64,000 nt of DNA, from contig NZ_JANLCM010000002.1 in the NCBI RefSeq assembly GCF_024979235.1, forward strand, positions 1,116,001 through 1,180,000, read 5' to 3'. This DNA comes from Herbiconiux aconitum. GTDB lineage: Bacteria; Actinomycetota; Actinomycetes; Actinomycetales; Microbacteriaceae. The notes beneath the pieces are model-generated. The model was not told the DNA's origin. It saw only the letters and a program-made list of their open reading frames with translations, and did not search any database. The position numbers and the translations under genes were made by a program. Positions 9,426 to 19,977 of the stretch are shown here, piece by piece; within the stretch, counting starts at the first letter, position 1; each line of letters starts with the position of its first letter.

Positions 9426-9501
9426 GGGTGCTCACACTTTCCAGCGAATTCGGAACGCTCAGGATGCTCGGCGCGGCCGCGCATCGCAGACAAGGTTACG
9501 C

Positions 9502-10611
9502 TCACGCGGCGCCCTTCCCGTCGGTGGCCCCACGGAGGGACCGCTCGATCAGCGCGACCAGGCGAGCTGTCGCGTCGGGAATGCCGACACTCTTGGCCGC
9601 CGCCGTCATGCTCGCGATGCGCTCGGTGTCCGCCAGCAGCGGAATGACCTCTCGGTCGACCCAGGCCGGCAGGAACTCGGCGTCCGTCACCAGGATGGCG
9701 CCTCCCGCATCCACCAGGTCGCGCGCGTTGTAGCGCTGTTCGCCGTTGCCGACCGGATAGGGCACCAGCACGCCCGGAACGCCGATCACGGCGAACTCGC
9801 TGAGCGTCGACGAGCCGGCGCGGGAGATCGCGAAGTCGGCGACGGCGAGAGCGAGGTCCATCCGGTCGCAGTACTCCAGGAAGACATAGCCCGGCAGCTC
9901 TGGGTCGTCGACCTCCGACCGGTTGCCCGCGATGTGGAGCACATTCCACCCGGCGTGCAGGAAGGCGCGGGCGGAGGCGTGCACCGTGGCGTTGATGCGG
10001 CGGGCGCCGAGCGATCCGCCGGTCACCAGCAGCGTGGGCCGCGAGGCGTCAAGCCCGAAGAGCTCGTGGGCGGTGACGGCTGAGGCGGCGCGCGCACCGG
10101 GATCGGCGAGCGCCGTGACCTCCGCGCGTAGGGGCATCCCGGTGAGCACGGCGTGCCGCAACGGCGTGGCCGCGAAGCTTACGCCCACCCACGGCGAGTA
10201 GCGCGCGCCGAGGCGATTGGCGAGTCCGGGCTTCGCGTTGCCCTCGTGGATGACGAAGGGCACGCCGGCACGCCGAGCGGCCAGGTAGCCCGGCGCCGAC
10301 GCGTAGCCGCCGAAGCCCACTACCACGTCGACGCCACGGGACCGGATGATCTCGGTCACCGAGGCGATGGTGCGGCGGAACGCGCCCGGAAAGCGCAGGG
10401 CCGCACCGTTCGGCCTCCGCGGGAACGGCAGCTTGGGAATGGTGAGCAGTTCGTAGCCGCGAGCCGGCACCAGCCGCGACTCGAGCCCCTCCGCGGTGCC
10501 GAGCACGATGACCTGGGCCGCCGGGTCGCGGCGGCGCAGTTCGTCGGCCGTGGCGAGCAACGGGTTGACGTGACCCGCTGTGCCGCCCCCGGCGAGGAGA
10601 TAGGTGGTCAT
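9502..10611 (-). CDS. murG: UDP-GlcNAc:lipid I N-acetylglucosaminyltransferase MurG
   Basis: A 369-residue GT28 enzyme that converts lipid I to lipid II at the inner face of the membrane. The N-terminal glycine loop is LLAGGGTAGHVNPLLA, followed by VGFGGYASAPGYLAA and FVIHEGNAKPGLANR. The C-terminal donor-binding domain has TGGSLGARRIN and the SRAGSSTLSEFAVIG motif. I place the start at ATG 10611, overlapping the ftsW stop (ATGA). The same frame stays open far upstream, but that part is antisense-frame noise over ftsW. Confidence 0.96.
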   Translation of the reverse strand: MTTYLLAGGGTAGHVNPLLATADELRRRDPAAQVIVLGTAEGLESRLVPARGYELLTIPKLPFPRRPNGAALRFPGAFRRTIASVTEIIRSRGVDVVVGFGGYASAPGYLAARRAGVPFVIHEGNAKPGLANRLGARYSPWVGVSFAATPLRHAVLTGMPLRAEVTALADPGARAASAVTAHELFGLDASRPTLLVTGGSLGARRINATVHASARAFLHAGWNVLHIAGNRSEVDDPELPGYVFLEYCDRMDLALAVADFAISRAGSSTLSEFAVIGVPGVLVPYPVGNGEQRYNARDLVDAGGAILVTDAEFLPAWVDREVIPLLADTERIASMTAAAKSVGIPDATARLVALIERSLRGATDGKGAA

Positions 10612-11861
10612 CGTTCCCGCGCGTTCGTGAGGGAGTTCTCGCGCGCGCTGTCCCGGGCGATGGCGAGCACGATCCCGATCGCCGCCAAGGTGGTCAAGAG
10701 AGCGGAGCCGCCCGACGATATCAGGGGCAATGGCACGCCGAGCACCGGGAGCACGCCGAGCACCACGGCGATGTTGACGAAGGCCTGCCCGATCAGCCAC
10801 ACCATCACGGCACCCGTGACGACCTTCGAGAACATGTCGCGAGACGAGCGGATGATGCGGATGAAAGCGATGGCCAGCGCGATGAACAGCAGCAGCACCA
10901 CGATCGCTCCGACGAGGCCGAGTTCTTCGCCGATGATCGCGAAGATGTAGTCGTTGTCGGCCGCCGGTAGCCACGACCATTTGGCTTTCGAGTTGCCGAG
11001 CCCGACCCCGAAGATGCCCCCGCCGGCCAGCGCCCACTCGCCGTGCTGCGCCTGCCAGTCGGTGCCCTGGTAGTCGGTGCCCGAGCCGTTGAAGAACGAC
11101 ATGATGCGCGTGGTGCGGCTCTCGCTGGAGAAGGCGACCGTCACGGCGATCAGAGCGCCCGCGATCACCGGCAGCACGAACATCCGGAGCTTGATGCCGG
11201 CGAAGAACAGGGCGCCGAACACGAGCCCGGCCATGATCATCACCGTTCCGAGGTCGCCTCCGAGCAGCACGAGGAGGATCGCGCCGCCCGCCACCGGGAG
11301 CACCGGGATGGCCACGTGCCCGAGCTTGCCAAGCAGTGCCTCTTTCTTCGCAAGGATCGCGCCCATCCAGATCACCAGGGCGAGCTTCACGAGCTCCGAG
11401 GGTTGGAAGGTGTAACCGCCGATGGCGATCCAGTTGAGGTTGCCGCCCACCTCGTCGCCGAGGGGGGTGAACACGAGCAGCTGCACGCCGATCGCCACGA
11501 AGATCGCAAGCCACGCCCAGCGTTTGAACAAGCGGATGGGCAGGCGCGAGACCACGAGCATGAGCGGGATGCCGATGAGAGCGAACAGACCCTGCTTCCA
11601 GAACACGCCGAAGAAGCCCTGGCGTTCGGTGAAGGAGTCGATCGAGCTCGACGAGAGCACCATCACCAGGCCGAGCAGCACCAGGAAAAGCGTGGTGCCG
11701 AGAAGCAGGAAGTAGTTGCTCGATTCGGCGGTGAAGACCTGGCCGAGCGAGATGCGGGCGGAGTGCCCGCTCGACGCATCCGCCGCCGGAGCGCCGGCCC
11801 TGGGCTTCGCGTTCGCTCTACCGCGGCCGAATCGAGGGAGAGTCCGGGAGGGTGTCGTCAC
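10608..11861 (-). CDS. ftsW: Lipid II polymerase FtsW (SEDS family)
   Basis: A 417-residue multi-pass membrane glycosyltransferase of the SEDS family that polymerises septal peptidoglycan with FtsI. About ten hydrophobic helices are visible. Typical motifs include KLALVIWMGAILAKKE and, near the C-terminus, PVLGVPLPLISSGGSALLTT. I prefer the GTG at 11861, which has GGGAGG eight bases upstream; an ATG at 11921 in frame would overlap murD by about 100 bases. With the GTG start the overlap with murD is 44 bases. Confidence 0.95.
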   Translation of the reverse strand: MTTPSRTLPRFGRGRANAKPRAGAPAADASSGHSARISLGQVFTAESSNYFLLLGTTLFLVLLGLVMVLSSSSIDSFTERQGFFGVFWKQGLFALIGIPLMLVVSRLPIRLFKRWAWLAIFVAIGVQLLVFTPLGDEVGGNLNWIAIGGYTFQPSELVKLALVIWMGAILAKKEALLGKLGHVAIPVLPVAGGAILLVLLGGDLGTVMIMAGLVFGALFFAGIKLRMFVLPVIAGALIAVTVAFSSESRTTRIMSFFNGSGTDYQGTDWQAQHGEWALAGGGIFGVGLGNSKAKWSWLPAADNDYIFAIIGEELGLVGAIVVLLLFIALAIAFIRIIRSSRDMFSKVVTGAVMVWLIGQAFVNIAVVLGVLPVLGVPLPLISSGGSALLTTLAAIGIVLAIARDSARENSLTNARER

Positions 11862-13392
11862 CGTCAATACCTCCCACGTGCTTCCGCACCGCCTCCGCGA
11901 AACGCGTTCCTCGGTCGGCATAGTCTGCGAACTGGTCCATCGACGCCGCCGCCGGTGCCAGCAGCACCACGTCTCCGGGCCGGGCCGCTGCGGCTGCCAA
12001 GGCGACCGCTGCGGACATTACGTCACTAGTCTCTGCGTCGTCGACCTCGAACAGCGGCAGCTCCGGCGCGTGTCGTCGTAAAGAGGCGACGACCTCCGTG
12101 CGGTCGGCTCCGATCACCACGACGGCACGCACACGGCTGCTCTCTCTGCCGGCTTCCGGGGCGACGGATGCCTGCACCAGCGGATCGATGTCGACGCCCT
12201 TCAAGAGCCCCCCGACCACCCAGACGATCGACGGGTAGGCGCGCAATGACGCCGCTGCGGCGTGCGGGTTGGTGGCCTTCGAATCGTCGACCCAGGTGAC
12301 TCCCCCGGCGGTGACGACGTGCTCGATGCGGTGCCGATCGAGCGTGAACTCGGCCAGCGCGGCACGGATAGCTTCGATCGGTGCGCCGTAGCTCCGCGCG
12401 AGTGCGGCGGCGGCGAGCACGTCGGCGACGGTGTGCGGGGCGGCCAGGCCGCGCATCCGGAGCTCGTCGACCGTCACGATCTCGAGGGCTGCGTCGCGGC
12501 GGTCGTCGAGGAAGGCGCGGTCGCAGAGGATGCCGTCGACCACGCCGAAGTCGCTCGGGCCGGGCACGCCGAGACCGAAGCCGATGGCGCGGGCGCCGTC
12601 GACCACCTCGGCGTCTTCGACCATGCGCATCGTCAGCTCGTCGCCCTTGTTGTAGACGCAGGCGACCCGGGTGTTCGTGTACACGCGTGCTTTCGCGGCC
12701 GCGTAGGCCTCGAAGGAGCCGTGCCAGTCGAGGTGGTCGTCGGCCACGTTCAGAACGACGGAGGCCCAGGGCGACATGCTCGAGGTCGAGTGCAGCTGGT
12801 AGCTCGAGAGCTCCACCACGAGCACGTCGAATCCTTGCGGGTCGCGGATGGCGTCGAGCACGGGGATGCCGATGTTGCCGCACGGCGCCACCCGGAGGCC
12901 TGCGGCCAGCAGCATCGACGCGGTGAGCTGCACCGTGGTGGTCTTGCCGTTGGTGCCGGTGACGGCGATCCAGTCGGCGGGCCGGCCATCCGGTCGCACC
13001 ACCTTGTCGCGCAGTCGCCAGGCGAGCTCCACGTCGCCCCACACCGGTGTGCCGGCCGACTCGGCCCAGACGATCAGGGCGTCGTCGGGATGGTAGCCGG
13101 GCGATGCCACCACGAGCTCCGGTTCGAAGTCGGCGAGTTCGGCGGGGATTTCGCCCGCCGGTGCGAGCACGAGCTTCGCACCGATCACGGGCACGAGGTC
13201 GGCGTACTCCTTCTTCGCCGATTCAGCGACGACGAGAACGGATGCGCCGAGCTCGGTGAGTGTGTCGGCGACCGAGAATCCGGTGACGCCGAGACCCAGC
13301 ACCGCGACGCGGAGGCCGGCCCAGTCGGCGTGCCAGCTGGTCAGTCCGTCGAGGCGGGCCGACCCCGACGGCAGCGCGGCGTCATCCGTCAT
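11818..13392 (-). CDS. murD: UDP-N-acetylmuramoyl-L-alanine--D-glutamate ligase
   Basis: A 524-residue Mur ligase, somewhat longer than usual, that adds D-glutamate. The N-terminal Rossmann part reads [18 protein letters not shown]. The P-loop is [18 protein letters not shown], then [11 protein letters not shown] and the C-terminal [17 protein letters not shown]. The ATG at 13392 overlaps the mraY stop (ATGA), so it is tightly coupled. The C-terminal tail overlaps the start of ftsW. The open frame continues upstream across mraY but without coding character. Confidence 0.96.
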   Translation of the reverse strand: MTDDAALPSGSARLDGLTSWHADWAGLRVAVLGLGVTGFSVADTLTELGASVLVVAESAKKEYADLVPVIGAKLVLAPAGEIPAELADFEPELVVASPGYHPDDALIVWAESAGTPVWGDVELAWRLRDKVVRPDGRPADWIAVTGTNGKTTTVQLTASMLLAAGLRVAPCGNIGIPVLDAIRDPQGFDVLVVELSSYQLHSTSSMSPWASVVLNVADDHLDWHGSFEAYAAAKARVYTNTRVACVYNKGDELTMRMVEDAEVVDGARAIGFGLGVPGPSDFGVVDGILCDRAFLDDRRDAALEIVTVDELRMRGLAAPHTVADVLAAAALARSYGAPIEAIRAALAEFTLDRHRIEHVVTAGGVTWVDDSKATNPHAAAASLRAYPSIVWVVGGLLKGVDIDPLVQASVAPEAGRESSRVRAVVVIGADRTEVVASLRRHAPELPLFEVDDAETSDVMSAAVALAAAAARPGDVVLLAPAAASMDQFADYADRGTRFAEAVRKHVGGIDGDDTLPDSPSIRPR

Positions 13393-14483
13393 CGCGAGAG
13401 CCACTCGAGATAGAACGAGCCCACGGCGCCGGCCACGAAGAGCCCCGCGATGATCCAGAAGCGCACCACGATGGTGACCTCGGCCCAGCCCTTCATCTCG
13501 AAGTGGTGGTGCAGCGGACTGGCGCGCCAGATGCGTTTGCCCTTGGTGAGCTTGAAGTAGGTGAGCTGCACCGCCACCTGGCCGGCCACGATCACGAAGA
13601 TGCCGCCGATCAGGATGAGCAGGAGCTCGGTGCGGGCGAGGATCGCCAGGGCCGCCAGCGCGCCACCGAGGGCGAGCGAACCGGTGTCGCCGAGGAAGAT
13701 CTTCGCGGGGTTGGTGTTCCACCAGAGGAAGCCGATCAGGGCTCCGACGATGGTGGCCGCCACCACGGCGAGGTCGAGCGGATCGCGCACGTCGTAGCAC
13801 TTGTCGAGCACGTCGGTGTCGAGCGTGACATTCGCGCACGACTGGTTGAACTGCCAGAACCCGATGATCACGAAGGAGCCGATGGCGAGGATGCTCGACC
13901 CGGGCGCCAGGCCGTCGAGCCCGTCGGTGAGGTTCACGCCGTTCGAGGTGGACATGACGATGATGCAGATCCACACCACGAAAGCGATGACCCCGATGAC
14001 GGCGCCCCAGGAGAGGAAGTCGAACGGCAGGTCGCGGATGAAGGAGATCTGCGTCGATGCGGGCGTCTCGCCCTGCTTGTTCGGGAACTGGATCGCGAGC
14101 AGCGCGAACACCACGCCCACGATGACCTGCCCCGAGATCTTCGCCCAGGGGGTGAGGCCGAGACTGCGCTCCTTGTGCACCTTCAGGAAGTCGTCGATGA
14201 ACCCAACGACACCGAGGCCGGTCATCAGGAAGAGCACGAGCAGGCCCGAGACCGTCGGAGGTTCCTGGGTCAGCAGGGCCGAGACGAAGTAGCCGAAGAG
14301 CACCGCCAGGATGATGACGATGCCGCCCATCGTGGGTGTTCCGCGCTTGACGTGGTGCGCATCAGGGGTGTCGACGTTGATGAACTGGCCCCAGGCGAGG
14401 CGCTTGAACATGCGGATGAACACCGGGGTGAGAAAGAGCGAGAAGGCCAGCGAGAGCGAGGCCGAAGCGAGCAGGGTGATCAT
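13389..14483 (-). CDS. mraY: Phospho-MurNAc-pentapeptide translocase MraY
   Basis: A 364-residue integral membrane enzyme that transfers phospho-MurNAc-pentapeptide to undecaprenyl phosphate, giving lipid I. Ten hydrophobic segments are visible. Diagnostic motifs are [34 protein letters not shown] with the catalytic aspartate, [12 protein letters not shown] and [13 protein letters not shown]. It overlaps murF upstream by 4 bases (ATGA) and murD downstream by 4 bases. Confidence 0.97.
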   Translation of the reverse strand: MITLLASASLSLAFSLFLTPVFIRMFKRLAWGQFINVDTPDAHHVKRGTPTMGGIVIILAVLFGYFVSALLTQEPPTVSGLLVLFLMTGLGVVGFIDDFLKVHKERSLGLTPWAKISGQVIVGVVFALLAIQFPNKQGETPASTQISFIRDLPFDFLSWGAVIGVIAFVVWICIIVMSTSNGVNLTDGLDGLAPGSSILAIGSFVIIGFWQFNQSCANVTLDTDVLDKCYDVRDPLDLAVVAATIVGALIGFLWWNTNPAKIFLGDTGSLALGGALAALAILARTELLLILIGGIFVIVAGQVAVQLTYFKLTKGKRIWRASPLHHHFEMKGWAEVTIVVRFWIIAGLFVAGAVGSFYLEWLSR

Positions 14484-15940
14484 GCGTTCGCCTCCGCAAT
14501 CGAATCAGCGGGCGCAACCGAGTTCGCCTCCGCGATGCGGTCGCCGAGGAACCGGAGGCCGGCGGAGTTCGACGACTTCACGAGGATCAGGTCGTTCGGC
14601 CGCGTGTCGGCCTCGATCAGGGCGAAAGCCTCGTCGGCGGTGTCGACGAAGATCGCCTCGCCACCCCAGGAGCCTTCGTGCTCGGCGGCGAGATGGATGG
14701 CGCGAGCGCCCTCGCCCACCACGATCAGGCGGTGGATGTTGAAACGCACCACCATGCGCCCGATGCGGTCGTGCTCCTCGACGGAGTAGGGGCCGAGCTC
14801 GCTCATCTCGCCGAGCACAGCGGTGGTGCGTTGCTCGGGCGTCGCGATCAGCGCGATGGTCTTGAGGGCGGCAGCCATCGAGTCGGGGCTGGCGTTGTAG
14901 GCGTCGTTGATGACGCGCACGCCGTCACGGCCGCCCATCACCTCCATGCGCCAGCGTTCGGCGCGGGTGACCGATTCGAGGCCGGAGACGATGTCGTCGG
15001 CGGGCACACCGAGCACGTGGGCGGCGGCGGCAGCGGCGAGGGCGTTCATCACGTGGTGCTCGCCGAGCACGGCGAAGCGCACGGTCGGCGCCGTTCCGTC
15101 GGGCAGGTGCAGCACGAACGAGGTGCCCGCCGCGGTGGCGTCGATGTCGGTGGCGCGCACGGCAGCCTCGTCGGAGAGTCCGAACCACAAAACCCTTGCA
15201 GCCGTCTTCTCGGCCATGCCGGCCACCCGCGAGTCGTCGCGGTTCAGCACAGCGACGTCACCGGGCTCGAGGTCTTGCACCATCTCGGTCTTCGTGGCGA
15301 GGGTGGTCTCGATGCCGCCGAACTCGCCGGCGTGCGCGAGACCGACGGTGAGCACCACGCCCACGTCGGGCTTGGCCATCCGGATCAGTCGCGTGATCTC
15401 GCCTTTGCCGCTCGCGCCCATCTCGGCCACCAGGAAGCGGCTGGAGGGGGTGAGTTTCAGCATCGTGAGAGGCGCACCCACCTCGTTGTTGAACGAGTCG
15501 CGCGGCGCGACCGTCTCGCCCACGCGTTCGAGAATCGACTTCAGCAGGTTCTTCGTGGTGGTCTTGCCGTTCGAGCCGGTGATGCCCACGATTCTGAGGT
15601 CTCCGGATGCGCGCACCCGAGCCACGACATCCGTCGCGAAATATCCGAGCGCCAGCACCGAATCGGCCACCACGATCTGCGGAACGTCGACGTCGAAGAC
15701 GTGCTCCACCACGACGAGTGCCGCACCCGCCTCGACGGCCGACGTCACGAAGCGGTGACCGTCGTCGAACTCGCCCCTCTTGGCGACGAAGACGTCACCC
15801 TCGCCGATCAGGCGCGAGTCGGTGTCGACCGTTCCGTTCACGACGGTGTCCGGGGAGAACCCGGCGCCCGCCGCAGCATCGGTGATCACGAGTTCGCCCT
15901 GGAGCGCCTCCGCGATCTCGGTCAGAGTGAGATCGAGCAT
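14480..15940 (-). CDS. murF: UDP-MurNAc-tripeptide--D-alanyl-D-alanine ligase
   Basis: A 486-residue Mur ligase that adds D-Ala-D-Ala. It begins [18 protein letters not shown], with the [15 protein letters not shown] segment of the N-domain. The P-loop is [18 protein letters not shown]. Further motifs are [11 protein letters not shown], the carbamylated-lysine region and [17 protein letters not shown]. Only 3 bases separate it from murE upstream. It overlaps mraY by 4 bases. Confidence 0.96.
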   Translation of the reverse strand: MLDLTLTEIAEALQGELVITDAAAGAGFSPDTVVNGTVDTDSRLIGEGDVFVAKRGEFDDGHRFVTSAVEAGAALVVVEHVFDVDVPQIVVADSVLALGYFATDVVARVRASGDLRIVGITGSNGKTTTKNLLKSILERVGETVAPRDSFNNEVGAPLTMLKLTPSSRFLVAEMGASGKGEITRLIRMAKPDVGVVLTVGLAHAGEFGGIETTLATKTEMVQDLEPGDVAVLNRDDSRVAGMAEKTAARVLWFGLSDEAAVRATDIDATAAGTSFVLHLPDGTAPTVRFAVLGEHHVMNALAAAAAAHVLGVPADDIVSGLESVTRAERWRMEVMGGRDGVRVINDAYNASPDSMAAALKTIALIATPEQRTTAVLGEMSELGPYSVEEHDRIGRMVVRFNIHRLIVVGEGARAIHLAAEHEGSWGGEAIFVDTADEAFALIEADTRPNDLILVKSSNSAGLRFLGDRIAEANSVAPADSIAEANA

Positions 15941-15943
15941 GTA

Positions 15944-17536
15944 TCAGAGCCATCCGTGTTCGTGCAGCGCGTTGCGTGCGTCGTCGCGAGCAGAATACGG
16001 GATCCGCTCCCCCGCGACCTCGTGGTAGTTCTCGTGTCCGGGCCCGGCGTAGAGGATCACGTCACCCTCGTCGGCGATCGAAAGCGCCTTCCGGAAAGCC
16101 GCACGGGGTTCGGCGACCTCGTGGATCTCGCGCTCGGGAACGGCGGCGCGGGCCGCGTCGAGCAGCACCCGCCGGATCGCCGCCGGGTCTTCGGAGCGCG
16201 GGTGGAAGTCGGTGATCACCACGGCATCCGCGAGCCGGGCCGCGATCGAGCCCATCTCTTCGCGCTTGGAAGGGTCGCGGTCACCGTCGGCGCCGAAGAG
16301 CATGATGATGCGGCCGTCGGTGACCCGCCGGATCGACTCGAGCGTCGAGGTGAAGGCATCGGGGCTGTGGCCGTAATCGATGTAGACGATGGGGCCGCGC
16401 TCGCCCGAGATCTTCTCGGCCCGGCCGGGGATGTACACGTCGATTCCCGCGACACGCCCCTCTTCGAGCCCGCGTTCGTGCCCTTCGGCGTCTTCGGAGG
16501 GCTCGTTGAGCGCGTGGGCGATGGCACCGAGGTCGAAGCCCGACTCCACCAGCATCACGATCGCGAGAGCCGCGTTGGCGGCCATGTAGCTGCCGAGCAG
16601 CGGCACCGAGGTGGAGAGCTCACGCCGCTCCGGGCCGCGCAGGGTGAACGCCGTGCGATCGGCCAGCTCCTCGTCGATCGTGAGGGTCCATTCCGCGTCG
16701 GATTCCGGCGAGGTGGAGATGGTGGTGAGCGGGATGCGGGATTCCTGCACCAGACGGGCACCCCAGTATCCGTCGACGATCACGACGCCGCGGCGGGCGC
16801 GATCGGGTTGGAAGAGTTCGCGCTTGGCCTCGAAGTAGACGTCCATCGTCTCGTAGTCGTCGAGGTGGTCGTGGGTGAGATTCGTGAAGCCCACCACGTC
16901 GAAGACGATGCCGTCGACGCGGTGCTGCGTGATGGCCTGGGCCGAGACCTCGAGGATGACCGAGCGCACGTGCGCCTCGCGCATCCGGGCCAGCATGGCG
17001 TGGATCTCGGTGGCTTCGGGCGTGGTGAGTTTCGACACGATCGTGACGTCGCCGATCCGTCGCTCCGCCGTGGTGCTGAGACCGGCCACGATGCCGAGCT
17101 GGCGCAGGATCGCTTCGAGCAGGTAGGCCACGCTGGTCTTGCCGTTCGTGCCGGTGACGCCGAACATCGTCGGCGGCTGGTCGCGGGTGCGGTAGATCCA
17201 TGCCGCCAGTTCGCCGAGCGCGAGGCGCGGTTCGGGCGTGACGATGACCGGCAGGCCGGACTCGGCCGCGAGGTCGACGCCCTCGGGATCGGTCAGCACG
17301 GCGACGGCCCCCGCTTCCTTCGCGGCGGCCGCGAAGGAAGCCCCGTGGAATCGCTGGCCCTTCAGCCCCACGTAGAGGTCTCCGGGCATGACGTCGCGAG
17401 ACGAGATCGTGATACCCGAGACCACCTCGGAGACCGAGGGGCCGACCTGCTCGAAGCCGAAGTCCTCGACGAGGTGCGGCAGCGACCGTGCGATCGGATG
17501 CTCCGGTCGGAGAGCCGAGGAACCCCGATCAGTCAC
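15944..17536 (-). CDS. murE: UDP-MurNAc-dipeptide ligase MurE, atypical diamino-acid motif
   Basis: A Mur ligase adding the third residue of the stem peptide; 530 residues from GTG 17536, which has GAGGAG just upstream. An alternative TTG at 17554 overlaps the ftsI stop. The P-loop is [15 protein letters not shown]. The region that normally holds DNPR, which recognises meso-diaminopimelate, reads TDFHPRSEDP at about 16190-16213. The motif is therefore DFHPR, with one extra residue. The neighbouring motifs also differ from the textbook forms (IDYGHSPDAF, GADGDRDPSKR). This suggests a different third residue, such as lysine, ornithine or diaminobutyrate, as known in Microbacteriaceae. Confidence 0.94.
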   Translation of the reverse strand: MTDRGSSALRPEHPIARSLPHLVEDFGFEQVGPSVSEVVSGITISSRDVMPGDLYVGLKGQRFHGASFAAAAKEAGAVAVLTDPEGVDLAAESGLPVIVTPEPRLALGELAAWIYRTRDQPPTMFGVTGTNGKTSVAYLLEAILRQLGIVAGLSTTAERRIGDVTIVSKLTTPEATEIHAMLARMREAHVRSVILEVSAQAITQHRVDGIVFDVVGFTNLTHDHLDDYETMDVYFEAKRELFQPDRARRGVVIVDGYWGARLVQESRIPLTTISTSPESDAEWTLTIDEELADRTAFTLRGPERRELSTSVPLLGSYMAANAALAIVMLVESGFDLGAIAHALNEPSEDAEGHERGLEEGRVAGIDVYIPGRAEKISGERGPIVYIDYGHSPDAFTSTLESIRRVTDGRIIMLFGADGDRDPSKREEMGSIAARLADAVVITDFHPRSEDPAAIRRVLLDAARAAVPEREIHEVAEPRAAFRKALSIADEGDVILYAGPGHENYHEVAGERIPYSARDDARNALHEHGWL

Positions 17537-17550
17537 TGGTCTCCTCGTGC

Positions 17551-19332
17551 TCAATACGTCGTGGGAAGGTCCGGACCCGGAACCGTCGAAGGCAGTACCC
17601 GGTGTTCTTTCAGAACCTGCGACATGATCTTCTGAAAGACCGGTGCCGCCGCCAAACCGTTCTCAATGGTAACGGGCTTCGCGATGGTGACCGAAACGAC
17701 GTACTGCGGATCGTCGGCTGGAGCGAGTCCGGCGAGCGAGGTGATGTAGCTGTCGCCGTAGGCTCCCGACCCGTCGCTCATCTGCGCTGTTCCGGTCTTC
17801 GCGGCCACCCGGTAGCCCGGGATCAGCAGGTCGGCGGAGGCGTATCCGCCGGTCGCGACCGTCTCCAGCATGTTGATGGTGTCGGTCGCGGCCTGGGGTG
17901 AAACCACCTGCTGGCCGCTCGCATCCGGAACCTGCGTCACGGTGCCGTCGGCCTGCTTGCAGCCGGAGACCAGCTGCACCGGCAGGCGTACGCCGCCGTT
18001 TCCGAGGGCCTGGTAGACGCTGGCCATCTGCACGGCCGTGGTCGCGAGCCCCTGACCGAAGGTGGTGGTGAGGTTGGTCTGGTCGTCCCACTCGTCCCAC
18101 GGGTGCAGGATGCCGCCGGACTCGCCCGGGAAGCCCACCTCGCTCGAGGAGCCGATGTGGAACTTCGTCATGTAGTCGTAGCGCTGCTGCGGCGAGAGCA
18201 GTTCGCCGAGCATCGCAGTGCCGGTGTTGGACGATTCCTGGATGACGCCGGCGAAGGTGAGCCGCAGCGGGTCGACGTGGAACTCGCTGTCGCGGGTCGA
18301 GGCGCCGTTCGGGTCGGTGAAGATGTAGGGCGCTTCCACCTGGGTGCCGACGTTCGCGAGACCGGCGTCGAGAACGGATGCCGCGGTGAGGGCCTTGAAG
18401 GTCGAGCCGGGCTCGAACGGCGCCTGGAACGCGATGGAGCCGCGGTCTTCGCTGGGCGTCGCGTCGAGGTTGTTGGGGTCGACGCTCGGGTAGTCGGCCA
18501 CGGCCAGCAGCTTGCCGGTCTTGACCTCCTGCACCACGGCGGTTCCCCAGGCTGCTCCGGTCTCCTGCACGCGCGCGGCGAGAGCCTGCTGAGAGAACCA
18601 CTGCAGATCGCTGTCGAGGGTGAGCATCGCGGTGCCGCCGGGCTTAGCCTCGGTGGTGGTGACCGTGCTTCCGGGGATGGCGACGCCGTCGGCGCCGCGC
18701 TCGTAGGTCTGCACGCCGTCGGTGCCGGTCAAGCACTGGTCGTCGAGCTGCTCGACGCCGGCGGTGCCCATTGCCTTGCCGTCTTCTTCGCCCATGAACC
18801 CCACCACGCTGCCGCCGACGGCGCCGTTCGGATAGGTGCGCACGGGGTTCGAGGAGTAGTAGAGCCACGGGATGCCGAGATCGCGGATGGACCGGAACGC
18901 GTCGACGTCGATCCCCTGTACCACGTAGGCGAAGTTCGAGGAGGGGTCGGCGGTCAGGATGCCGTAGACCTGGTCGGCCGTCTGGCCGGTGATCGCCGCG
19001 ATCTCGCCCGCCGCCTGGGTGGGGGTGACCGTCGTGGTCTTACCGGCGTCATCCGTGCGGTCGAAGTCGGTCACCGATTTCGGCGAGGCGGTGACGTCGT
19101 AGCGCAGCACCGTGGTGGCGAGCACGGTGCCGTCATTGTCGACGATGTCGCCGCGCAGTCCGTAGGTGGTGGTCTCGGCCGAGAGCTTGTCGAAGGATGC
19201 CGCGTTCAGCGTGTCGGCCTGCACCACCTGGATGGTGACGAGGCGCACGACGAAGACGGCCACGACAGCCACCACGGCGAACACCGCCACGGTGGCTCGG
19301 CGGCGGGTGCTGCGGCTGGCGGTTGCGTTCAC
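17551..19332 (-). CDS. ftsI: Septal peptidoglycan transpeptidase FtsI (class B PBP)
   Basis: A 593-residue penicillin-binding protein. A basic start (RSTRRRATVAV) is followed by one membrane anchor, about residues 13-37. A pedestal domain with RGDIVDNDGTVLA comes next. The transpeptidase domain carries the serine motif STFK (310-313), SSN (367-369) and KTG (512-514). It cross-links septal peptidoglycan with FtsW as the polymerase. No PASTA domain is seen. The gene starts 36 bases after ftsL and overlaps the alternative TTG start of murE. Confidence 0.96.
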   Translation of the reverse strand: MNATASRSTRRRATVAVFAVVAVVAVFVVRLVTIQVVQADTLNAASFDKLSAETTTYGLRGDIVDNDGTVLATTVLRYDVTASPKSVTDFDRTDDAGKTTTVTPTQAAGEIAAITGQTADQVYGILTADPSSNFAYVVQGIDVDAFRSIRDLGIPWLYYSSNPVRTYPNGAVGGSVVGFMGEEDGKAMGTAGVEQLDDQCLTGTDGVQTYERGADGVAIPGSTVTTTEAKPGGTAMLTLDSDLQWFSQQALAARVQETGAAWGTAVVQEVKTGKLLAVADYPSVDPNNLDATPSEDRGSIAFQAPFEPGSTFKALTAASVLDAGLANVGTQVEAPYIFTDPNGASTRDSEFHVDPLRLTFAGVIQESSNTGTAMLGELLSPQQRYDYMTKFHIGSSSEVGFPGESGGILHPWDEWDDQTNLTTTFGQGLATTAVQMASVYQALGNGGVRLPVQLVSGCKQADGTVTQVPDASGQQVVSPQAATDTINMLETVATGGYASADLLIPGYRVAAKTGTAQMSDGSGAYGDSYITSLAGLAPADDPQYVVSVTIAKPVTIENGLAAAPVFQKIMSQVLKEHRVLPSTVPGPDLPTTY

Positions 19333-19368
19333 TGCGAGGTCTCCAGCTGGTGCGTCATGCGGGGGCGA

Positions 19369-19977
19369 TCACCGCGTGGTCGGAGAGGGAAGCGCACCCT
19401 GCCACGGTACGTCGGGCTGCACGTCGGGTGCGGGAGGCGCGCTGTCCGCTCCGGCGGCAGCGGCTCCGGCGCCGGCCGCGGTCGCTCCCGCGACCGTCGG
19501 CGGCGTCAGAAGTGAGTTCGGCACGAGCGCCTGACCGCCCGTGACCGAAGTTCCGCCCGCGGCGACCGGCGAGCCGAGAACGGCCCCGTCGGACAGGCGC
19601 AGGTAGACCGGCGCACTGTTGGTCACCATGCCGAGCGACTCGGCACTCGCGGCGAGGTTCTGGGGCGACGACAGCTTGTCGAACTGCTCGGAGAGCACCT
19701 GGTTGCTGCGGTCGAGTTCTTTCTGCTGCGACTGCAGCGACGAGATCTCGTAGGCGCCGTCGGAGAGGCCGATCGAGAGCAGCAACTGGGTCACCACGAT
19801 TGCGAGTACGCCGGTCACCACCACGGCGGCGTAGGCGATCTTGGGCCGTGCCCGCTTCTGGGTGCGGGTCGGCACGATCTCGATGTGCGGGGTTCGCGGC
19901 GTGAGGTGCGGGGTGCGGACGGGTTCGGCGATGCCCGCGCTCGGGCGGGCCATGAAGGCGCCGGCCAGATTCGTCAT
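19369..19977 (-). CDS. ftsL: FtsL-like septum formation initiator protein
   Basis: A 202-residue bitopic protein between rsmH and ftsI, where FtsL is expected. After a cytoplasmic tail of about 50 residues there is one membrane helix ([20 protein letters not shown]), then a predicted coiled coil ([20 protein letters not shown]). The C-terminus is Ala/Gly/Pro-rich and probably disordered. FtsL proteins bridge FtsQ/FtsB to FtsWI. The family assignment rests on position and architecture, as FtsL sequences diverge. Its start overlaps the rsmH stop by 4 bases (ATGA). Confidence 0.82.
   Translation of the reverse strand: MTNLAGAFMARPSAGIAEPVRTPHLTPRTPHIEIVPTRTQKRARPKIAYAAVVVTGVLAIVVTQLLLSIGLSDGAYEISSLQSQQKELDRSNQVLSEQFDKLSSPQNLAASAESLGMVTNSAPVYLRLSDGAVLGSPVAAGGTSVTGGQALVPNSLLTPPTVAGATAAGAGAAAAGADSAPPAPDVQPDVPWQGALPSPTTR

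Noticed and set aside
9502..11514. An extended MurG frame of 670 codons
   Set aside because: MurG homology begins precisely at ATG 10611; the upstream part is the off-frame of ftsW.
14678..17635. A 985-codon open frame on the plus strand opposite murF and murE
   Set aside because: It is antisense to two clear Mur ligases, has no domain, and is Gly/Arg/His-rich, as expected for shadow frames in high-GC DNA.
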